A stretch of 64,000 nucleotides of DNA from Gimesia alba (GTDB lineage: Bacteria > Planctomycetota > Planctomycetia > Planctomycetales > Planctomycetaceae): contig NZ_CP036269.1 in assembly GCF_007744675.1 (NCBI RefSeq), positions 1,689,501 to 1,753,500 on the forward strand, given 5' to 3'. Positions 1 to 10,240 of the stretch are shown here, one piece after another; position 1 is the stretch's first letter; each line of letters begins with the position of its first letter. Below the pieces are notes generated by a model. The model did not search any database, was not told the DNA's origin, and saw nothing but the letters and a program-made list of their open reading frames with translations. The position numbers and the translations under genes were made by a program.

Positions 1-337
1 GCTCATGATGGCTTTATTTTTGGGATTTTGACGATTCAGGATCAATGCGTGCAATGGGTATTTTACGAAATTTACATTGATCTGGGAGTATACAACCAGC
101 ACAAAATCGCACAATAATCTTTCTTATCGGTGAATCATCATTTTCCACTTTTAAAATTCATATATATTGCTAGAAGCCGAACGTCAAATTTTCTCTAATA
201 GTCAGGTGAGAGTCTAAATTCTAGTCAAACCTTTGGCCTTTCAAACCGATAAAAACCTGCATTATCCCAGTTCAACAGGGATGCACCCCATTGTACAGAT
301 ATTTTTTTGAATCGAGCTCAGGAGTGAAGCCTTTCCG
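1..337. other. Left-edge intergenic region
   Basis: No convincing gene is visible. The stretch is AT-rich and ends in the leader of the small gene that starts at 338. An AGGAG sits at about 320-324, unusually far (about 13 bases) from the ATG. No clear terminator or RNA fold was recognised. Confidence 0.5.
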
Positions 338-604
338 ATGGCAGAATTTTCAAATTACCAGAAAGACGTGATCAAACGCTACTATGATAACCGGGATTCG
401 ATTGATCAGCAAAAGCTTTCCGAGCTCTGTACCAATCTGTTTTTGGCAGAAGGCAAGAAGAAAGAGAAGCTCTGGGAGCGGGCACGAGAACTGATGGAAC
501 GGCTGAATGTGCCACCAACGCGCATTGATCATGTCCTCAAATTAGCGGATCCAGCGATCCTGGCAGAAGTAGTTCAGGATCTGGAATCAGGTGCGATTCA
601 GTAA
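338..604 (+). CDS. Small conserved-type hypothetical protein (88 aa)
   Basis: An 88-residue, highly charged and probably helical cytoplasmic protein with no signal peptide or membrane segment. It runs from a lysine/tyrosine-rich N-terminus through a helical middle to an acidic C-terminus. Clean codon use and the lack of a better frame support a real gene, although the ribosome site is weak. It converges with the MFS gene across 21 bases. I do not recognise a named family and assign no function. Confidence 0.75.
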   Translation: MAEFSNYQKDVIKRYYDNRDSIDQQKLSELCTNLFLAEGKKKEKLWERARELMERLNVPPTRIDHVLKLADPAILAEVVQDLESGAIQ

Positions 605-625
605 CTCGTAGTCGAGTGATCCTGG

Positions 626-1876
626 TCAGTCGACGGCTTCTTCGAGAGTGGCACAAAGCTCTTCCGGCGCGGCTGCGACATCTTTACTGAGGCTGTGGTT
701 TGCCGTGATTGTATAGACGGTCGCGGTTAAGGTCATGATACACGCTGATGTGTAGAACATTGCTACGATTCCCCAGCGATCAATAATGCTTCCCATGATC
801 GGAGCAAAAATGATGGCTCCCGCATCAAAGAAACCGAGCACGATTGTGGTCCCGGTGCCGCGAAAATGTTTGGGGAATGATTCCGTTCCCAGCGAAACGA
901 CGGCAGGAAAGAGCAAGGCGTGCCCAAAGCCGCACAAAATAGAAGGGCCAATCAATTGCCATTCGCGTGTGATGGAAGGCAGAATGAGATGACCGATGGC
1001 GTGTCCCATCAAACCCATGGTAATCATTTTATTTCGGCCGACAGTCTCTCCCCAGCGACGCGTCAGAATACGGATGGCAAAGGCAGACGTGGCATATCCG
1101 GCAAAGAATGTTCCAATGCCTCCCAGTTCCCGTTGAGTGACGAAGCGGGTTAAGAATACGCTGACCACGGTAAAGCTGAGGCCCATCATGATGGCGATGA
1201 CCACGACCTGACCTGGCCAGTAGCGGAACAGTAACTGGTGTGCGGCCGGTGTGACTTTGGGCCTGCGATGAACATCATTGCGTGTCACAGCCAGTACGAT
1301 CAGAAAGTAACAAACGCCCAGGATGGCCGGAATCCCGAACAAGGCATAGAACTGATCATTTCCCGGCGGGAACCATTTCAGCATCCAGTCACTAACCTGC
1401 GTACCCAGGATCATTCCCACAAAGCCGCTGCTGCCCAGGCAGCCGATAACTTCTGTTCGACGATGCTGGGGGACTTTTTGTTGAATATGCACGACCGAGC
1501 AGGTAAACATACCGGCGATACCTGTCGCAAAAAACGTTCTTAATGCAAAGATTTGCCAGCCCAATGAGCGGCAGAGCGCCATTCCACCGGCCCCGAACAC
1601 AAAAATGATCGCGGAAATGGCCCAGAGTCGTCGGACTCCATAGCGGTCAATGCCCTGTCCGAGAAAGAAACGGGCAATCAAAGCGACAAAGACGCCACAG
1701 CTGACAATATCACCGACGAGTTCTTCGGTTCCCCCCAGGTAAGTAATTAAATCGGCAAAGCGAAATGTCAGGGCGTTTGCGGTAACTAAAATGACATTTG
1801 CCAGATAGCAAAGCCAAAACAGCCGATTGTAAATGGGTTCCTCTTCATTCGTGGGAACGACGGGGGTAATAGACAT
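626..1876 (-). CDS. Major facilitator superfamily transporter
   Basis: A 416-residue inner-membrane protein with about twelve hydrophobic segments. The loop after the second or third segment contains GQGIDRYGVRRLW, the GxxxDRxGxRR signature of MFS carriers. The second half contains the related IIDRWG loop. The length is typical for a twelve-helix MFS permease. The substrate cannot be read from the sequence, and neighbouring genes do not suggest one. The start has no Shine-Dalgarno sequence: an AT-rich tract precedes the ATG. The gene is monocistronic. Confidence 0.85.
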   Translation of the reverse strand: MSITPVVPTNEEEPIYNRLFWLCYLANVILVTANALTFRFADLITYLGGTEELVGDIVSCGVFVALIARFFLGQGIDRYGVRRLWAISAIIFVFGAGGMALCRSLGWQIFALRTFFATGIAGMFTCSVVHIQQKVPQHRRTEVIGCLGSSGFVGMILGTQVSDWMLKWFPPGNDQFYALFGIPAILGVCYFLIVLAVTRNDVHRRPKVTPAAHQLLFRYWPGQVVVIAIMMGLSFTVVSVFLTRFVTQRELGGIGTFFAGYATSAFAIRILTRRWGETVGRNKMITMGLMGHAIGHLILPSITREWQLIGPSILCGFGHALLFPAVVSLGTESFPKHFRGTGTTIVLGFFDAGAIIFAPIMGSIIDRWGIVAMFYTSACIMTLTATVYTITANHSLSKDVAAAPEELCATLEEAVD

Positions 1877-2287
1877 TTGATTTTTTTAATTCAAACTGTA
1901 ATTGATTGCCGGATTTAAGAGCACTGTATTTTGGAACTCAAACTCTTTTCCGCTCACATCTTAGGTTCAGGTATTCTGATCGCGAGAGAAAAACAGCATG
2001 TCCCTCATTTCGATTCAGGAGGCTGAAAAAGGGGGGACAATTGGTAGACACCAGCAGTGGCATCTAAGTTCGTGACCTCAGTGGAGCAGCGACTTTCATC
2101 CTGCGGCGGGTCATTCTTGACGAAAGTTCACTCAGCCCTTGTGGATCCATTTTAGCAGATCGGCATGCATCCGTCTAAGGCAGAAATATGAAACTTTGTG
2201 GTAGAAGGGGGTGAGAAATGCACTAATGACACGAAAATCGTACCAATTGAGTGCGTCCAGGGAGCCATCGAGTCTTGAATGACTGAG
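1877..2287. other. 411-base intergenic region between MFS gene and ABC permease
   Basis: No supported coding region. It contains a purine-rich G-tract near 2032-2038 and an imperfect hairpin with ACTTTC near 2092 and GAAAGT near 2121. It is too short to hold the second permease that ABC exporters of this type usually have. Confidence 0.4.
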
Positions 2288-3112
2288 TTAACCCCCAAAA
2301 GCGCTGTAGCGTCTGATTCCCCGTTGAAAGGCGATCCGGTTGAGTGAAAAGAGCACAATAATCCAGACCACTTCAATGGACAATTCGAAAATCAGTTCCT
2401 GATGTGAATATTTTCCGAGGATCACGGTACCCGGGAAATAGGCGAGATATTTGAAAGGTAGCATTTGCATCCACTGACTTAAGGGCTCTGGAAAGAGGTC
2501 GAGTGGGATCATGTGCCCTGAGAGAAAATAATTCAACATCATGTAGATGAAGATCAGGGAACTGACTTCGAGAAACCAGAACGCGATCAGGCCGATCAGC
2601 GATTCGATTAAGAAGCCGACGAGGAATGCCATCATCAGTGACAGGATCCAGGCCGAAATCGTAAAAGCATCTGGCCAGCCGGCAAAATAGTCACGGCAGA
2701 GATAAAACACGAGAATAAAAGGGCAGATTGCAACCATGTAATAGACCAGCTTGTGAGCCATGCGCGCCCAGAAGAGATAACCCAGCATATCGATCGGCTG
2801 TATCAGATACTTTTTGATGGTTCCGTCACGGACATCGTTAGCGATTCCATTTGCCAGTCCAGGCATACTCGAAAAAGCACGCCCCACCATCACCAGCAGG
2901 TAATAGGCGACCATCTGGTGGTATGTGTAACCTTTAATGGAACCGACGGGGTCCTTGGAATGAACTCCGTAAATGGCGCCCCATAGAAAAATTTGAGTGA
3001 CAATCGGCAGGAAGCGAACCAGAGTCGCAAACACAAAATCTCCACGGTAGACGAGACGTTCTTCTACGGAGGTTTTGAGAATGATCCAGTTTGTTCGCAG
3101 GCTGGCAATCAT
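2288..3112 (-). CDS. ABC-2 type exporter permease subunit
   Basis: A 274-residue inner-membrane protein with about six hydrophobic segments. Its N-terminal cytoplasmic stretch (residues 1-25) carries the Arg-rich V-E-E-R-L-V-Y-R motif seen in ABC-2 permeases of the DUF990 type. It lies 71 bases downstream of the ATPase gene on the same strand, so the two are probably one operon and one exporter. Relatives I know usually have two different permeases beside the ATPase, and only one is present here. The complex could be a homodimer or recruit a distant partner. The substrate is unknown. Confidence 0.85.
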   Translation of the reverse strand: MIASLRTNWIILKTSVEERLVYRGDFVFATLVRFLPIVTQIFLWGAIYGVHSKDPVGSIKGYTYHQMVAYYLLVMVGRAFSSMPGLANGIANDVRDGTIKKYLIQPIDMLGYLFWARMAHKLVYYMVAICPFILVFYLCRDYFAGWPDAFTISAWILSLMMAFLVGFLIESLIGLIAFWFLEVSSLIFIYMMLNYFLSGHMIPLDLFPEPLSQWMQMLPFKYLAYFPGTVILGKYSHQELIFELSIEVVWIIVLFSLNRIAFQRGIRRYSAFGG

Positions 3113-3183
3113 GATTTACTGAAATTGAAAAGAGGTGTTCAAAACAAAGTGACAAACGGAATTAAGGTGTTTCAATGCTTTGA

Positions 3184-4215
3184 TCAATCTGTCGTTGATT
3201 GCAGCAGGTTGCTTTCATCTTTGGCACGATCAGCATCATTTTTATGTTCGGTAAATACTTCCGCGATGACTTCTTCCAGAGGGCGTTCCTGCACGCCCAC
3301 ATCTAAAATGCGATACTTGGCCAGCAGGTTCGAAAGGATCTCGGGGATTTTATTGCGCGGGACTTTCAGTTTGACATGCGGTGCTTCAAATTCAATGACT
3401 TCCCCCCATTGTGAAAAGTCGCGGGGGTGGTCATCACCGTCAAACTGGACGTCCATGATTTTATAATTACTGAACCGATCCAGAATATCGCTTAACGGGC
3501 CATCGTGTTTGATACTGCCCTGGTTGATGATGATCGCGCGTTTGCAGAGCGCTTCGACATCCTTCATATAGTGGCTGGTTAACACGACGGTGGTTTTCTG
3601 TTCGACCTGGTAGTATTTCAGGAATTCCTGTACGCGGCGTTGGGAAACCACATCCAGACCGATGGTTGGTTCATCCAGTAGCAGGACATCCGGCTTGTGG
3701 AGTAATGCCGCGATCAGTTCCATCCGCATGCGTTCCCCCAGGGATAGTTCACGAACGGGTTGGCCGATCAGGTGCCGCACTTCGAGCAGGCTGGTGAGCT
3801 CATCGATGCGTCGTGTGTATTGCTGTGGGTCGATCCGGTAGATTTCTTTATGCAGGCGAAATGATTCCTGGGCGGGCAGGTCCCACCAGAGCTGATTCTT
3901 CTGTCCCATTACCAGCGAAAACCGGCGGCGGTATTCATTTTCACGTTTCCAGGGGATATGACCTAACACGGTGGCATCGCCGGCGGAAGGGAAAATCAGT
4001 CCTGCCAGAAGCTTCAGGGTCGTGGTTTTGCCGGCGCCATTGGGGCCGAGAAAGGCCACCATTTCCCCTTTCTCAATTGAAAAACTAACATCGGAAACAG
4101 CATGTACGGTTTTATGATCACGTCGCCAAAGTCCTTTGAGGGAAGCAAGTACGCCCTCTTTTTTCTGGTAGACTTTATAGTTTTTCTCTAGATTTTTTAC
4201 GACGATGGCATTCAT
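3184..4215 (-). CDS. ABC exporter ATP-binding subunit
   Basis: A 343-residue cytoplasmic ATPase. Walker A is GPNGAGKTT at residues 57-65. The ABC signature appears as [10 protein letters not shown] and Walker B as VLLLDEPT, followed by the usual switch His in TSHYMKD. An insertion around [16 protein letters not shown] (residues 15-30) and a C-terminal domain of about 90 residues after the nucleotide-binding core resemble the uncharacterised ATPase family that pairs with DUF990 permeases. It is the first gene of the two-gene exporter operon. Confidence 0.93.
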   Translation of the reverse strand: MNAIVVKNLEKNYKVYQKKEGVLASLKGLWRRDHKTVHAVSDVSFSIEKGEMVAFLGPNGAGKTTTLKLLAGLIFPSAGDATVLGHIPWKRENEYRRRFSLVMGQKNQLWWDLPAQESFRLHKEIYRIDPQQYTRRIDELTSLLEVRHLIGQPVRELSLGERMRMELIAALLHKPDVLLLDEPTIGLDVVSQRRVQEFLKYYQVEQKTTVVLTSHYMKDVEALCKRAIIINQGSIKHDGPLSDILDRFSNYKIMDVQFDGDDHPRDFSQWGEVIEFEAPHVKLKVPRNKIPEILSNLLAKYRILDVGVQERPLEEVIAEVFTEHKNDADRAKDESNLLQSTTD

Positions 4216-4315
4216 GTCGTCATCTTACGGTACCCGTCGTTTCGGGTCGAGCGACAAAGTAGCGGATTCAGAAAAAACAGAAGCGCAAATGGCGTTTGAT
4301 ATGACAGATGTCATT

Positions 4316-5392
4316 TCAGATATAGACATCTTTTGATTCTGCCAGGGTTTGACGGATTTGACAGGCGATCAGTGGGTCGCACATGGCGGCGGTTGCCAGA
4401 TGCGTTGCCTGAGCGCCGGCGGACAGAAACTGTTTGACATCGTCGGCAGAGCTGATGCCTCCACAGGAGATCAGATGCGGCCTATCTACTTCATCGGGCA
4501 ACTCCGCAATGAGATCTGCGAAGATTCTGAGCTGATTGAGCGAGGCTTGTTTTGTAGCTGCACCACAAATGCCCCGTTGTTCCCCATCAAACAGCAGATT
4601 CTGCTCCTGATCAACGACTGTTGTGGCGACGCTATTCGTCATGACGATGCCGGACGCGAAGGGCAGCACGGCTTGTAAGAATTCGTGTGCTTGTGTTTTC
4701 TCTGGCAGATGTCCAATTTTAATGAGATAGGGAACGGAACCGGTGACCTGCTTCACGCGACTGGCAACCAGTGCGGCTGCCTCAGGTTGCTGATAAAGCT
4801 GTCCGTCTTGCGTGCAGACATTCGGGCAGGAGAAGTTGGTTTCAATACAATCGGCGCCGCTTTCAATGGCCCACTTTGCACACACTGCATAATCGTCTGC
4901 CAGTTCATCCAGTGACCAGTCCGGTTGCAGAGAGCCGACAACGGACACCGACAGGATTTTCTCTGCAGGCAGAAGTGATCGGGTTTGTTCGATGTCTTTG
5001 CGCCAGACGTCCGGTGAGGCTGAGGGCATGCCGAAAGAGACGGCCCAGCTGCCCCGCATGGTTTCCGCGATGGAGACTCGTTGTTCTCCTCCCGCGAGGG
5101 AAGTTGTCTGAACCGGTTGTAAATTCGGGAGCGGGTAACAGGCACGCGCGGAGGAGCGGACGGTTTTATAAGTCAGGACATCAAATCCGAGACTGGCATA
5201 ATACCGTACCCATTTTCCATTCAGTAGCGGTCCTGCCGGAATTCCCAGTGGAGAAGGGACGGGCAGGCCGCAAAATGACCATGAGCCAGGAATCGTCGGT
5301 GGTTCCACTTCTACTGGCGCAGGTGCGTTTTCATAATTCCATTGATAGGTTTGCCGAATATCATAGCGTGGAAAGTGCTGAGCATGCTGCAT
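4316..5392 (-). CDS. Dihydroorotate dehydrogenase-like flavoprotein (class 1 type)
   Basis: A 358-residue TIM-barrel flavoprotein. Seen directly: LTYKTVR at 73-79 with the FMN-contacting Lys, and NFSCPN at 186-191 with Cys189 in the catalytic-base position of class 1 dihydroorotate dehydrogenases (class 2 enzymes carry Ser there). A late ISCGGISSADD glycine motif should bind the FMN phosphate. The N-terminal 40 residues do not look like standard PyrD. No pyrK or other pyrimidine gene is adjacent, so oxidation of dihydroorotate is likely but not certain; a dihydropyrimidine dehydrogenase-like role is the alternative. The gene stands alone, 200 bases downstream of the protease on the same strand. 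Confidence 0.8.
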   Translation of the reverse strand: MQHAQHFPRYDIRQTYQWNYENAPAPVEVEPPTIPGSWSFCGLPVPSPLGIPAGPLLNGKWVRYYASLGFDVLTYKTVRSSARACYPLPNLQPVQTTSLAGGEQRVSIAETMRGSWAVSFGMPSASPDVWRKDIEQTRSLLPAEKILSVSVVGSLQPDWSLDELADDYAVCAKWAIESGADCIETNFSCPNVCTQDGQLYQQPEAAALVASRVKQVTGSVPYLIKIGHLPEKTQAHEFLQAVLPFASGIVMTNSVATTVVDQEQNLLFDGEQRGICGAATKQASLNQLRIFADLIAELPDEVDRPHLISCGGISSADDVKQFLSAGAQATHLATAAMCDPLIACQIRQTLAESKDVYI

Positions 5393-5527
5393 ACGGGAAC
5401 CTGCACAATAAGTGTATGGCGGGGAGCTCTGTTATCTCTTCATCAGTGTAACAGCCTTGGATTAAAGAGAACAGGTTCAAACATTTGAATTGATGCTGTG
5501 GTTGTTGCAGCAGAAGCGAGATCGCAA

Positions 5528-5565
5528 ATAAAAAAACTCCGGCCTCAATAAAGGGACCGGAGTTC
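5528..5565 (-). terminator. Rho-independent terminator of the Prc-type protease gene
   Basis: Read on the reverse strand, AACTCCGG pairs with CCGGAGTT around a short loop and is followed directly by a run of seven Ts. It lies about 25 bases after the stop codon of the protease gene. Confidence 0.85.
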
Positions 5566-5587
5566 AGGGGACTAGTTTCGAATCAGT

Positions 5588-7645
5588 TTAGCGTTGAACT
5601 GTATTCATGTTTTTAAGAACATTCAGGTAGTCGACGGTGATATTCAAGATTTCATCGTTGTAGTAATCTTTCTTGAAAATCTCTTTGTCGGTCTCACTTT
5701 TTTTCTTTTCTTCTTCTTCCTTTTTCTTATCTTCTTTTTCTTTATCGTTCGAAAGTTCTTTTCGACGAGTGGCCTCAACAAGTGAGATGGTTTTCTGGTT
5801 TTTCTTTTTCAGATACTTGTTGATCTCTTCTTGTGTTTCTTTGAACTCTTTATCTGCGACCACACGTTGTGTGCTGGATTGTTGCAGACGTTTCAGGATT
5901 TGCTGGCTGACCATGTCAACGGGAGCAAATTGAGCGACTTCGGTTTTATCAAACTCCATCGCATCATCCAGGAATGATTCTCCCAGGTCCATGTTGTCGA
6001 TCAGTGAAGGCAACACGATGTCGGAACGAACGCCCCTGTTTTGAGTACTGTCACCATTGACGCGATAGAACTGGTTAATCGTCAGTTTCAAAGCACCCAG
6101 ATCCTGGCCTCGCAGGAAGCTAAACATCTGGTTGCTGACAGGCATCACGTTTTGCACGGTGCCTTTTCCGTGTGTGGTGGTGTCACCAATGATAATTCCC
6201 CGTTTGTAGTCTTTGATGACGCCTGCAAAAATTTCTGATGCCGAAGCGGACAGACGGTTACAGACAACAACCAGCGGACCAGTATAGACCGCACCGGGTT
6301 CTACGTCGCTGTGAATTTTTCGTTCGCCGTCCGGTTGTTTGACCTGAACGACAGGGCCTTCATCAACGAACAGGCCGGAAACTTCGATGGCTTCGCTGAG
6401 GGCACCACCACCATTGAACCGCAGGTCGATCACGATTCCATCAACGCCTCCCTGATCGCGGAAGTCGTACAGAACTTTACGGACGTCGCGAGCTGTACTT
6501 TTGAAGTTTTCATCGCCTCGTTGAGCCCCGCGGAAATCACGATAGAAGGAAGGGATACTGATGACACCGATGCGTCCGGTCTTGCCGGGGAGACGTTCAC
6601 CAGTTTCAATGATCTTGCCTTTGACTTCCGAGGTACTTAATTCAATTTTTTTGCGTGTTAATTTATAAACTTCAACCGCACTGTTTTTCTCTTTCTTAAC
6701 GCGTAATTGAACGATGGTTCCTCGTTTTCCACGAATGTATCGCACAACCTTACTGAGTTTCATTTCGACGACGTCGACGAATTCACCGTCTTCCTGGGCC
6801 ACTGCGACGATTTTGTCACCTGCTTTGAGGCGACCATCGGCATCTGCGGCTCCACCGGGAACGATTTCAGCTACGACCGTATAACCGTCTTCAGAACGCA
6901 GAGCGGCACCGATGCCGTCCAGGCTGAGTTCCATGCTGATGCGGAAGTCTTCCAGGGTTTGAGGCGACATATAGCTGGAGTGAGGGTCGAAGCAGTGTGT
7001 TAACGCACTCAAGTACATTTCCAGCTTCTCGGGATTATCAGTCTGCGACATGGTTCGCAGGTTATTGCGGTAACGTTTATGTAACTGCTCACGTGCTTTA
7101 GCAAGTTCAGTATCTTCCAGAATCAGGTTCAATAAATCGAACTTAACGCGTTTTCTCCAACGCTCATTCATTTCCGATTGATCTTTGGGGAAATCCAGTT
7201 CTTTGGCATCGACAACAATCGATTCATCAACCGTGAAGTCATGGTCCACGTCAACCAGTTGCTGTGCGTAATCCATTCGTTCTTGAAGTCGCTTCAAGTA
7301 CAAGTCGAATGCGTTATAGGCGAACTTGACATCTCCCATAGCCAGCTTGTCATCCAGTTGGTTCTTTTCTGCTTCGAAACTCGCAATATCAGATTTGTAA
7401 AAATAGAGTTTTTGCGGATCGAGCTGTTTGATGAAGCGTTTCATCAGTTTTTGAGAAATTTCATCATTGATCGGTTTGCCACTAATGTGAAAACGGCTGA
7501 CCATCGCACAAACTCGTTTTGCTGTGACGGAATCGCTGGATGAATCAGAAACATTCGCCTGTTGCGCGAAGATGGCTGTTCCCAAGAGGAGAAACATGCA
7601 AAGGCTAAGAGCAGCGGCTGCTTTAGAGGGAGGATTTAACTTCAT
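5588..7645 (-). CDS. prc: Carboxy-terminal processing protease (Prc/Tsp, S41 family)
   Basis: A 685-residue exported serine protease. A signal peptide covers residues 1-27 (hydrophobic core, then AIFAQQ). A Tsp-like N-terminal helical domain follows, then a PDZ domain from about 235 to 320, then the S41 catalytic core. The SASASE motif at 466-471 supplies the nucleophile, probably Ser468, and THGKG supplies the general base Lys494. The C-terminal part has a lysine/glutamate-rich stretch of about 30 residues. Such enzymes cleave periplasmic proteins with nonpolar C-termini and trim envelope proteins. The gene is monocistronic with its own terminator, and the ribosome site is weak. Confidence 0.93.
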   Translation of the reverse strand: MKLNPPSKAAAALSLCMFLLLGTAIFAQQANVSDSSSDSVTAKRVCAMVSRFHISGKPINDEISQKLMKRFIKQLDPQKLYFYKSDIASFEAEKNQLDDKLAMGDVKFAYNAFDLYLKRLQERMDYAQQLVDVDHDFTVDESIVVDAKELDFPKDQSEMNERWRKRVKFDLLNLILEDTELAKAREQLHKRYRNNLRTMSQTDNPEKLEMYLSALTHCFDPHSSYMSPQTLEDFRISMELSLDGIGAALRSEDGYTVVAEIVPGGAADADGRLKAGDKIVAVAQEDGEFVDVVEMKLSKVVRYIRGKRGTIVQLRVKKEKNSAVEVYKLTRKKIELSTSEVKGKIIETGERLPGKTGRIGVISIPSFYRDFRGAQRGDENFKSTARDVRKVLYDFRDQGGVDGIVIDLRFNGGGALSEAIEVSGLFVDEGPVVQVKQPDGERKIHSDVEPGAVYTGPLVVVCNRLSASASEIFAGVIKDYKRGIIIGDTTTHGKGTVQNVMPVSNQMFSFLRGQDLGALKLTINQFYRVNGDSTQNRGVRSDIVLPSLIDNMDLGESFLDDAMEFDKTEVAQFAPVDMVSQQILKRLQQSSTQRVVADKEFKETQEEINKYLKKKNQKTISLVEATRRKELSNDKEKEDKKKEEEEKKKSETDKEIFKKDYYNDEILNITVDYLNVLKNMNTVQR

Positions 7646-8061
7646 AAGTTTCGTCCGTTTATTGAATTGTAAGTGATGTAGAGAAACCGTTTGTAGAACC
7701 GGTTGTGAGCCGGGAATTCACTCATGTTGGAAGTCTGATATTATAGGATCAGAGAAAACAGAACAAGACGACATTTCCAGGACTCTCCAACCCCATCTAC
7801 TTGTCAGTTGCCGATTTACCGGCGAAACACAGAAAACTACGTGAATTTCCTTATATCATCATGCCAGTGAAGTTTAGTACGTCTATCCGGCGTTCTCCGT
7901 TGGCCATTATTACCTGTATTTTGTCCGGATCCGGTTCAAAATAAGAAAAAGTCCAGGGCGCTTATGAACGTTCAAGTTTGATGGCAAGAATTATGATTGG
8001 AGTATTTGTCTTAAGTGCATTTTTTAAAATGGCTTACGTGAATTTGCGCGTCGGTTTCCGA
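7646..8061. other. 416-base region between protease gene and tetR
   Basis: No supported gene. It holds the leader of the protease gene on the reverse strand and the 3' flank of tetR. A perfect 10-base palindrome, CCGGATCCGG, lies at 7925-7934. No clear terminator for tetR was seen. Confidence 0.4.
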
Positions 8062-8676
8062 TCATTCACCGGATTGGAGCAGTTTTGTGATCGCTGTCAG
8101 ACAATCCTTCCAAATCGCTTTGAACTCTTCAGAATCGACACTGTGTCCCGAAATCAATTGTGCCAGTTGAGGCAGTGTCGCGGGGAAAAAGACGAGAGCC
8201 GTAAAGATCAGCATCAAGGAGACCGGATCAAACTCGTCGGAAATCGTGCCTTCTGCCTGTGACTGTTTGAGGCGATTGATATGTTTCTGGTAGTAGTCCC
8301 GTCGCCAGGGTTCATCGATGAGCGGCGCACCTTCATTCTGCTGAGCTTCGTTCAAGAGAACGCGTACGTAATTCTGGTCGCGTAAGTTTTCTTCGAAGTA
8401 GAATTGCAGGACTTCTTCAATTTTGACGGGAATCTTTTCGACATTCTCATTCCGTTCTTCAAGCTTACTTTGCAGGGCTGCCTCAAATAGCCCGTGTTTA
8501 TCAGTGAAGTAACGATAAATGAGTGACTTGTTAAATTTCGCCTTTCGCGCGACGGATTCAATTCGAGCACCCTCGACGCCACGTTCAGCAAATTCCTCGA
8601 TGGCTGCTTTCAGGATCGCTGCCTGGGAATTGACTTCCTTTTTGGGAGGTACCATTTCTGCATCGGTTGATGTCAT
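8062..8676 (-). CDS. TetR/AcrR family transcriptional regulator
   Basis: A 204-residue cytoplasmic repressor-type protein. The helix-turn-helix lies at about residues 20-65 and ends in KSLIYRYFTDKHGLFEAA, the standard TetR recognition-helix region. The C-terminal 130 residues are helical and should form the ligand pocket and dimer face. GGAG five bases before the ATG supports the start. No efflux pump or enzyme gene is divergent within 400 bases, so autoregulation or a distant target is more likely. Two perfect palindromes 158-187 bases upstream are candidate operators. Confidence 0.92.
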   Translation of the reverse strand: MTSTDAEMVPPKKEVNSQAAILKAAIEEFAERGVEGARIESVARKAKFNKSLIYRYFTDKHGLFEAALQSKLEERNENVEKIPVKIEEVLQFYFEENLRDQNYVRVLLNEAQQNEGAPLIDEPWRRDYYQKHINRLKQSQAEGTISDEFDPVSLMLIFTALVFFPATLPQLAQLISGHSVDSEEFKAIWKDCLTAITKLLQSGE

Positions 8677-9171
8677 TCAAACTCCATTTGGTGTGAGGAA
8701 AGTCGAGTATAACTAGCGCGTTTCAGGTTGTGAAGAAACCCTGGCTGAACCAGATACCTTGTCGATCCGATTTACATTTTGAAGCACCATTTTGATCCGA
8801 ATTATGTTGAATTCGGAAACAGAGCAGGTTAGTATTAATATTAATGTAACGGTAACGTTACCGGTTATTCAATGTTTTTAGACGAAAAACCAGTAATTCT
8901 GACTCATATTTATGAATCGATAAGAGGTTATTCTCTTACAGCTACCATGAGGGTCGGCGGTTCCGATTCACATCTTTTTGAACTGCCGGAAACTTTCAAG
9001 AGTGAGTTTCGTTGATCAGAGAACGACATGTCAGAGCGTGTATGTTCGAATTGTGGTTCTGGCAGAAAGAGTGCCTGGACTCAATCTGATTGACCGAGTT
9101 TTGAAATTCGTGCTGCAAGCACATACGAATAGTCAATTCCTAACACTTCTGAATATGCGAGGAGTAGCGTC
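8677..9171. other. 495-base divergent region between tetR and the DUF1559 gene
   Basis: No supported gene. It contains the leaders of both divergent genes and the two palindromes listed separately at 8834-8863. The DUF1559 gene has a GAGGAG at about 9157-9162. Confidence 0.5.
8834..8863. promoter_or_regulatory. Two adjacent perfect palindromes, candidate TetR operators
   Basis: ATTAATATTAAT (8834-8845) and CGGTAACGTTACCG (8850-8863) are each perfectly self-complementary and only four bases apart. They sit 158-187 bases upstream of tetR and about 310 bases before the divergent DUF1559 gene. The second has the size and symmetry usual for TetR operators. Binding is inferred, not shown. Confidence 0.45.
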
Positions 9172-10182
9172 ATGGCACATCGTAAACCTCTAAAAAGAGG
9201 ATTCACACTCATTGAGTTGTTAGTGGTTATCGCAATTATTGCGATTCTGATTGCATTGCTACTACCTGCAGTTCAACAGGCACGAGAAGCGGCACGCAGA
9301 TCACAGTGCAAAAATAATCTGAAGCAGTTCGGTCTGGGAATGCACAATTATCACGAAGCGTTTAGCACCTTTCCGCTGGGGGCGAGTTTCAAGCCGGGTT
9401 CTTCAGGCGGTGGTGATTTTTTTGCCAACGGGATTGTGATGATGCTGCCTTATTTTGATCAGGCGAATCTGTCGAATCTCTATGATTCTTCAGAGCCTTG
9501 GGAACAGCAGTCTCCCGCGGTGGCCCGAACTGTGATTCCGATGTTTGTCTGTCCCTCTAATGTTGGGGCAAATCCGCTTCATGAGCCTGCTTTGGATGCT
9601 GTGATACCGGCGATGGGAACATTGGGGATTACGACTTATCTGATGTGTCGTGGATCGAATGTAGCTTGGTGCAATACCAGTAACCACCCCAGCAATGTTA
9701 AAGGGATGTTTGACCTCAATAAGGGGGCCAAGATGCGGGACATCGTTGATGGTTCGAGTAATACAATCGCGATGGGGGAAGGAGCGACCGGCTCTCAATT
9801 TATGCTTTGTGAGGGGCAGGGCTGCAATACCGCACCAGCGACACCAGTGGAAGCAACACAAGGCTGGATGGTAGCACAACCTCCTCCATCTGATTTCAAA
9901 GCAGGATTATTTATGGGGCCTCGGGCCAGCGTCTTTGGAAGTACCGCTGACCGGATCAATAAACCGCTGACGACTGAAACACTGATCGACCTCGGAAGCT
10001 TTTCCAGTTGCTCATTTGGCACAAGCGCGGATGCCACTAGTAATTTCCGCAGCCAGCATGTTGGCGGAGCTCATTTCCTGTATGGAGATGGTTCGGTGCA
10101 CTTCATCAGTGAGAATATCGATCTGGGCGTCTATCAGGCCCTTTCAACAATTCACGGCGGAGAAGTGGTCGAGACACCTTAG
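9172..10182 (+). CDS. DUF1559 domain protein with prepilin-like N-terminus
   Basis: A 336-residue protein with a type IV prepilin-like leader: a short basic stretch, then [14 protein letters not shown], and a hydrophobic helix to about residue 35. Cleavage is expected after the Gly before FTLIE. The large extracytoplasmic domain ends in the H-x9-DG motif ([12 protein letters not shown]). These pseudopilin-like proteins are greatly expanded in planctomycetes and have no established function. The aldehyde dehydrogenase gene begins 58 bases downstream. A second paralogue lies at 34742-35689. Confidence 0.93.
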   Translation: MAHRKPLKRGFTLIELLVVIAIIAILIALLLPAVQQAREAARRSQCKNNLKQFGLGMHNYHEAFSTFPLGASFKPGSSGGGDFFANGIVMMLPYFDQANLSNLYDSSEPWEQQSPAVARTVIPMFVCPSNVGANPLHEPALDAVIPAMGTLGITTYLMCRGSNVAWCNTSNHPSNVKGMFDLNKGAKMRDIVDGSSNTIAMGEGATGSQFMLCEGQGCNTAPATPVEATQGWMVAQPPPSDFKAGLFMGPRASVFGSTADRINKPLTTETLIDLGSFSSCSFGTSADATSNFRSQHVGGAHFLYGDGSVHFISENIDLGVYQALSTIHGGEVVETP

Positions 10183-10240
10183 AATCAAAAAACAGTGTCT
10201 TTACCTCGCCGTAACTTGAAGTGGAATGTGATTTTCTACG

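Noticed and set aside
5695..5755. Lysine/glutamate codon run resembling a microsatellite
   Set aside because: It is in frame inside the protease gene and encodes the charged tail.
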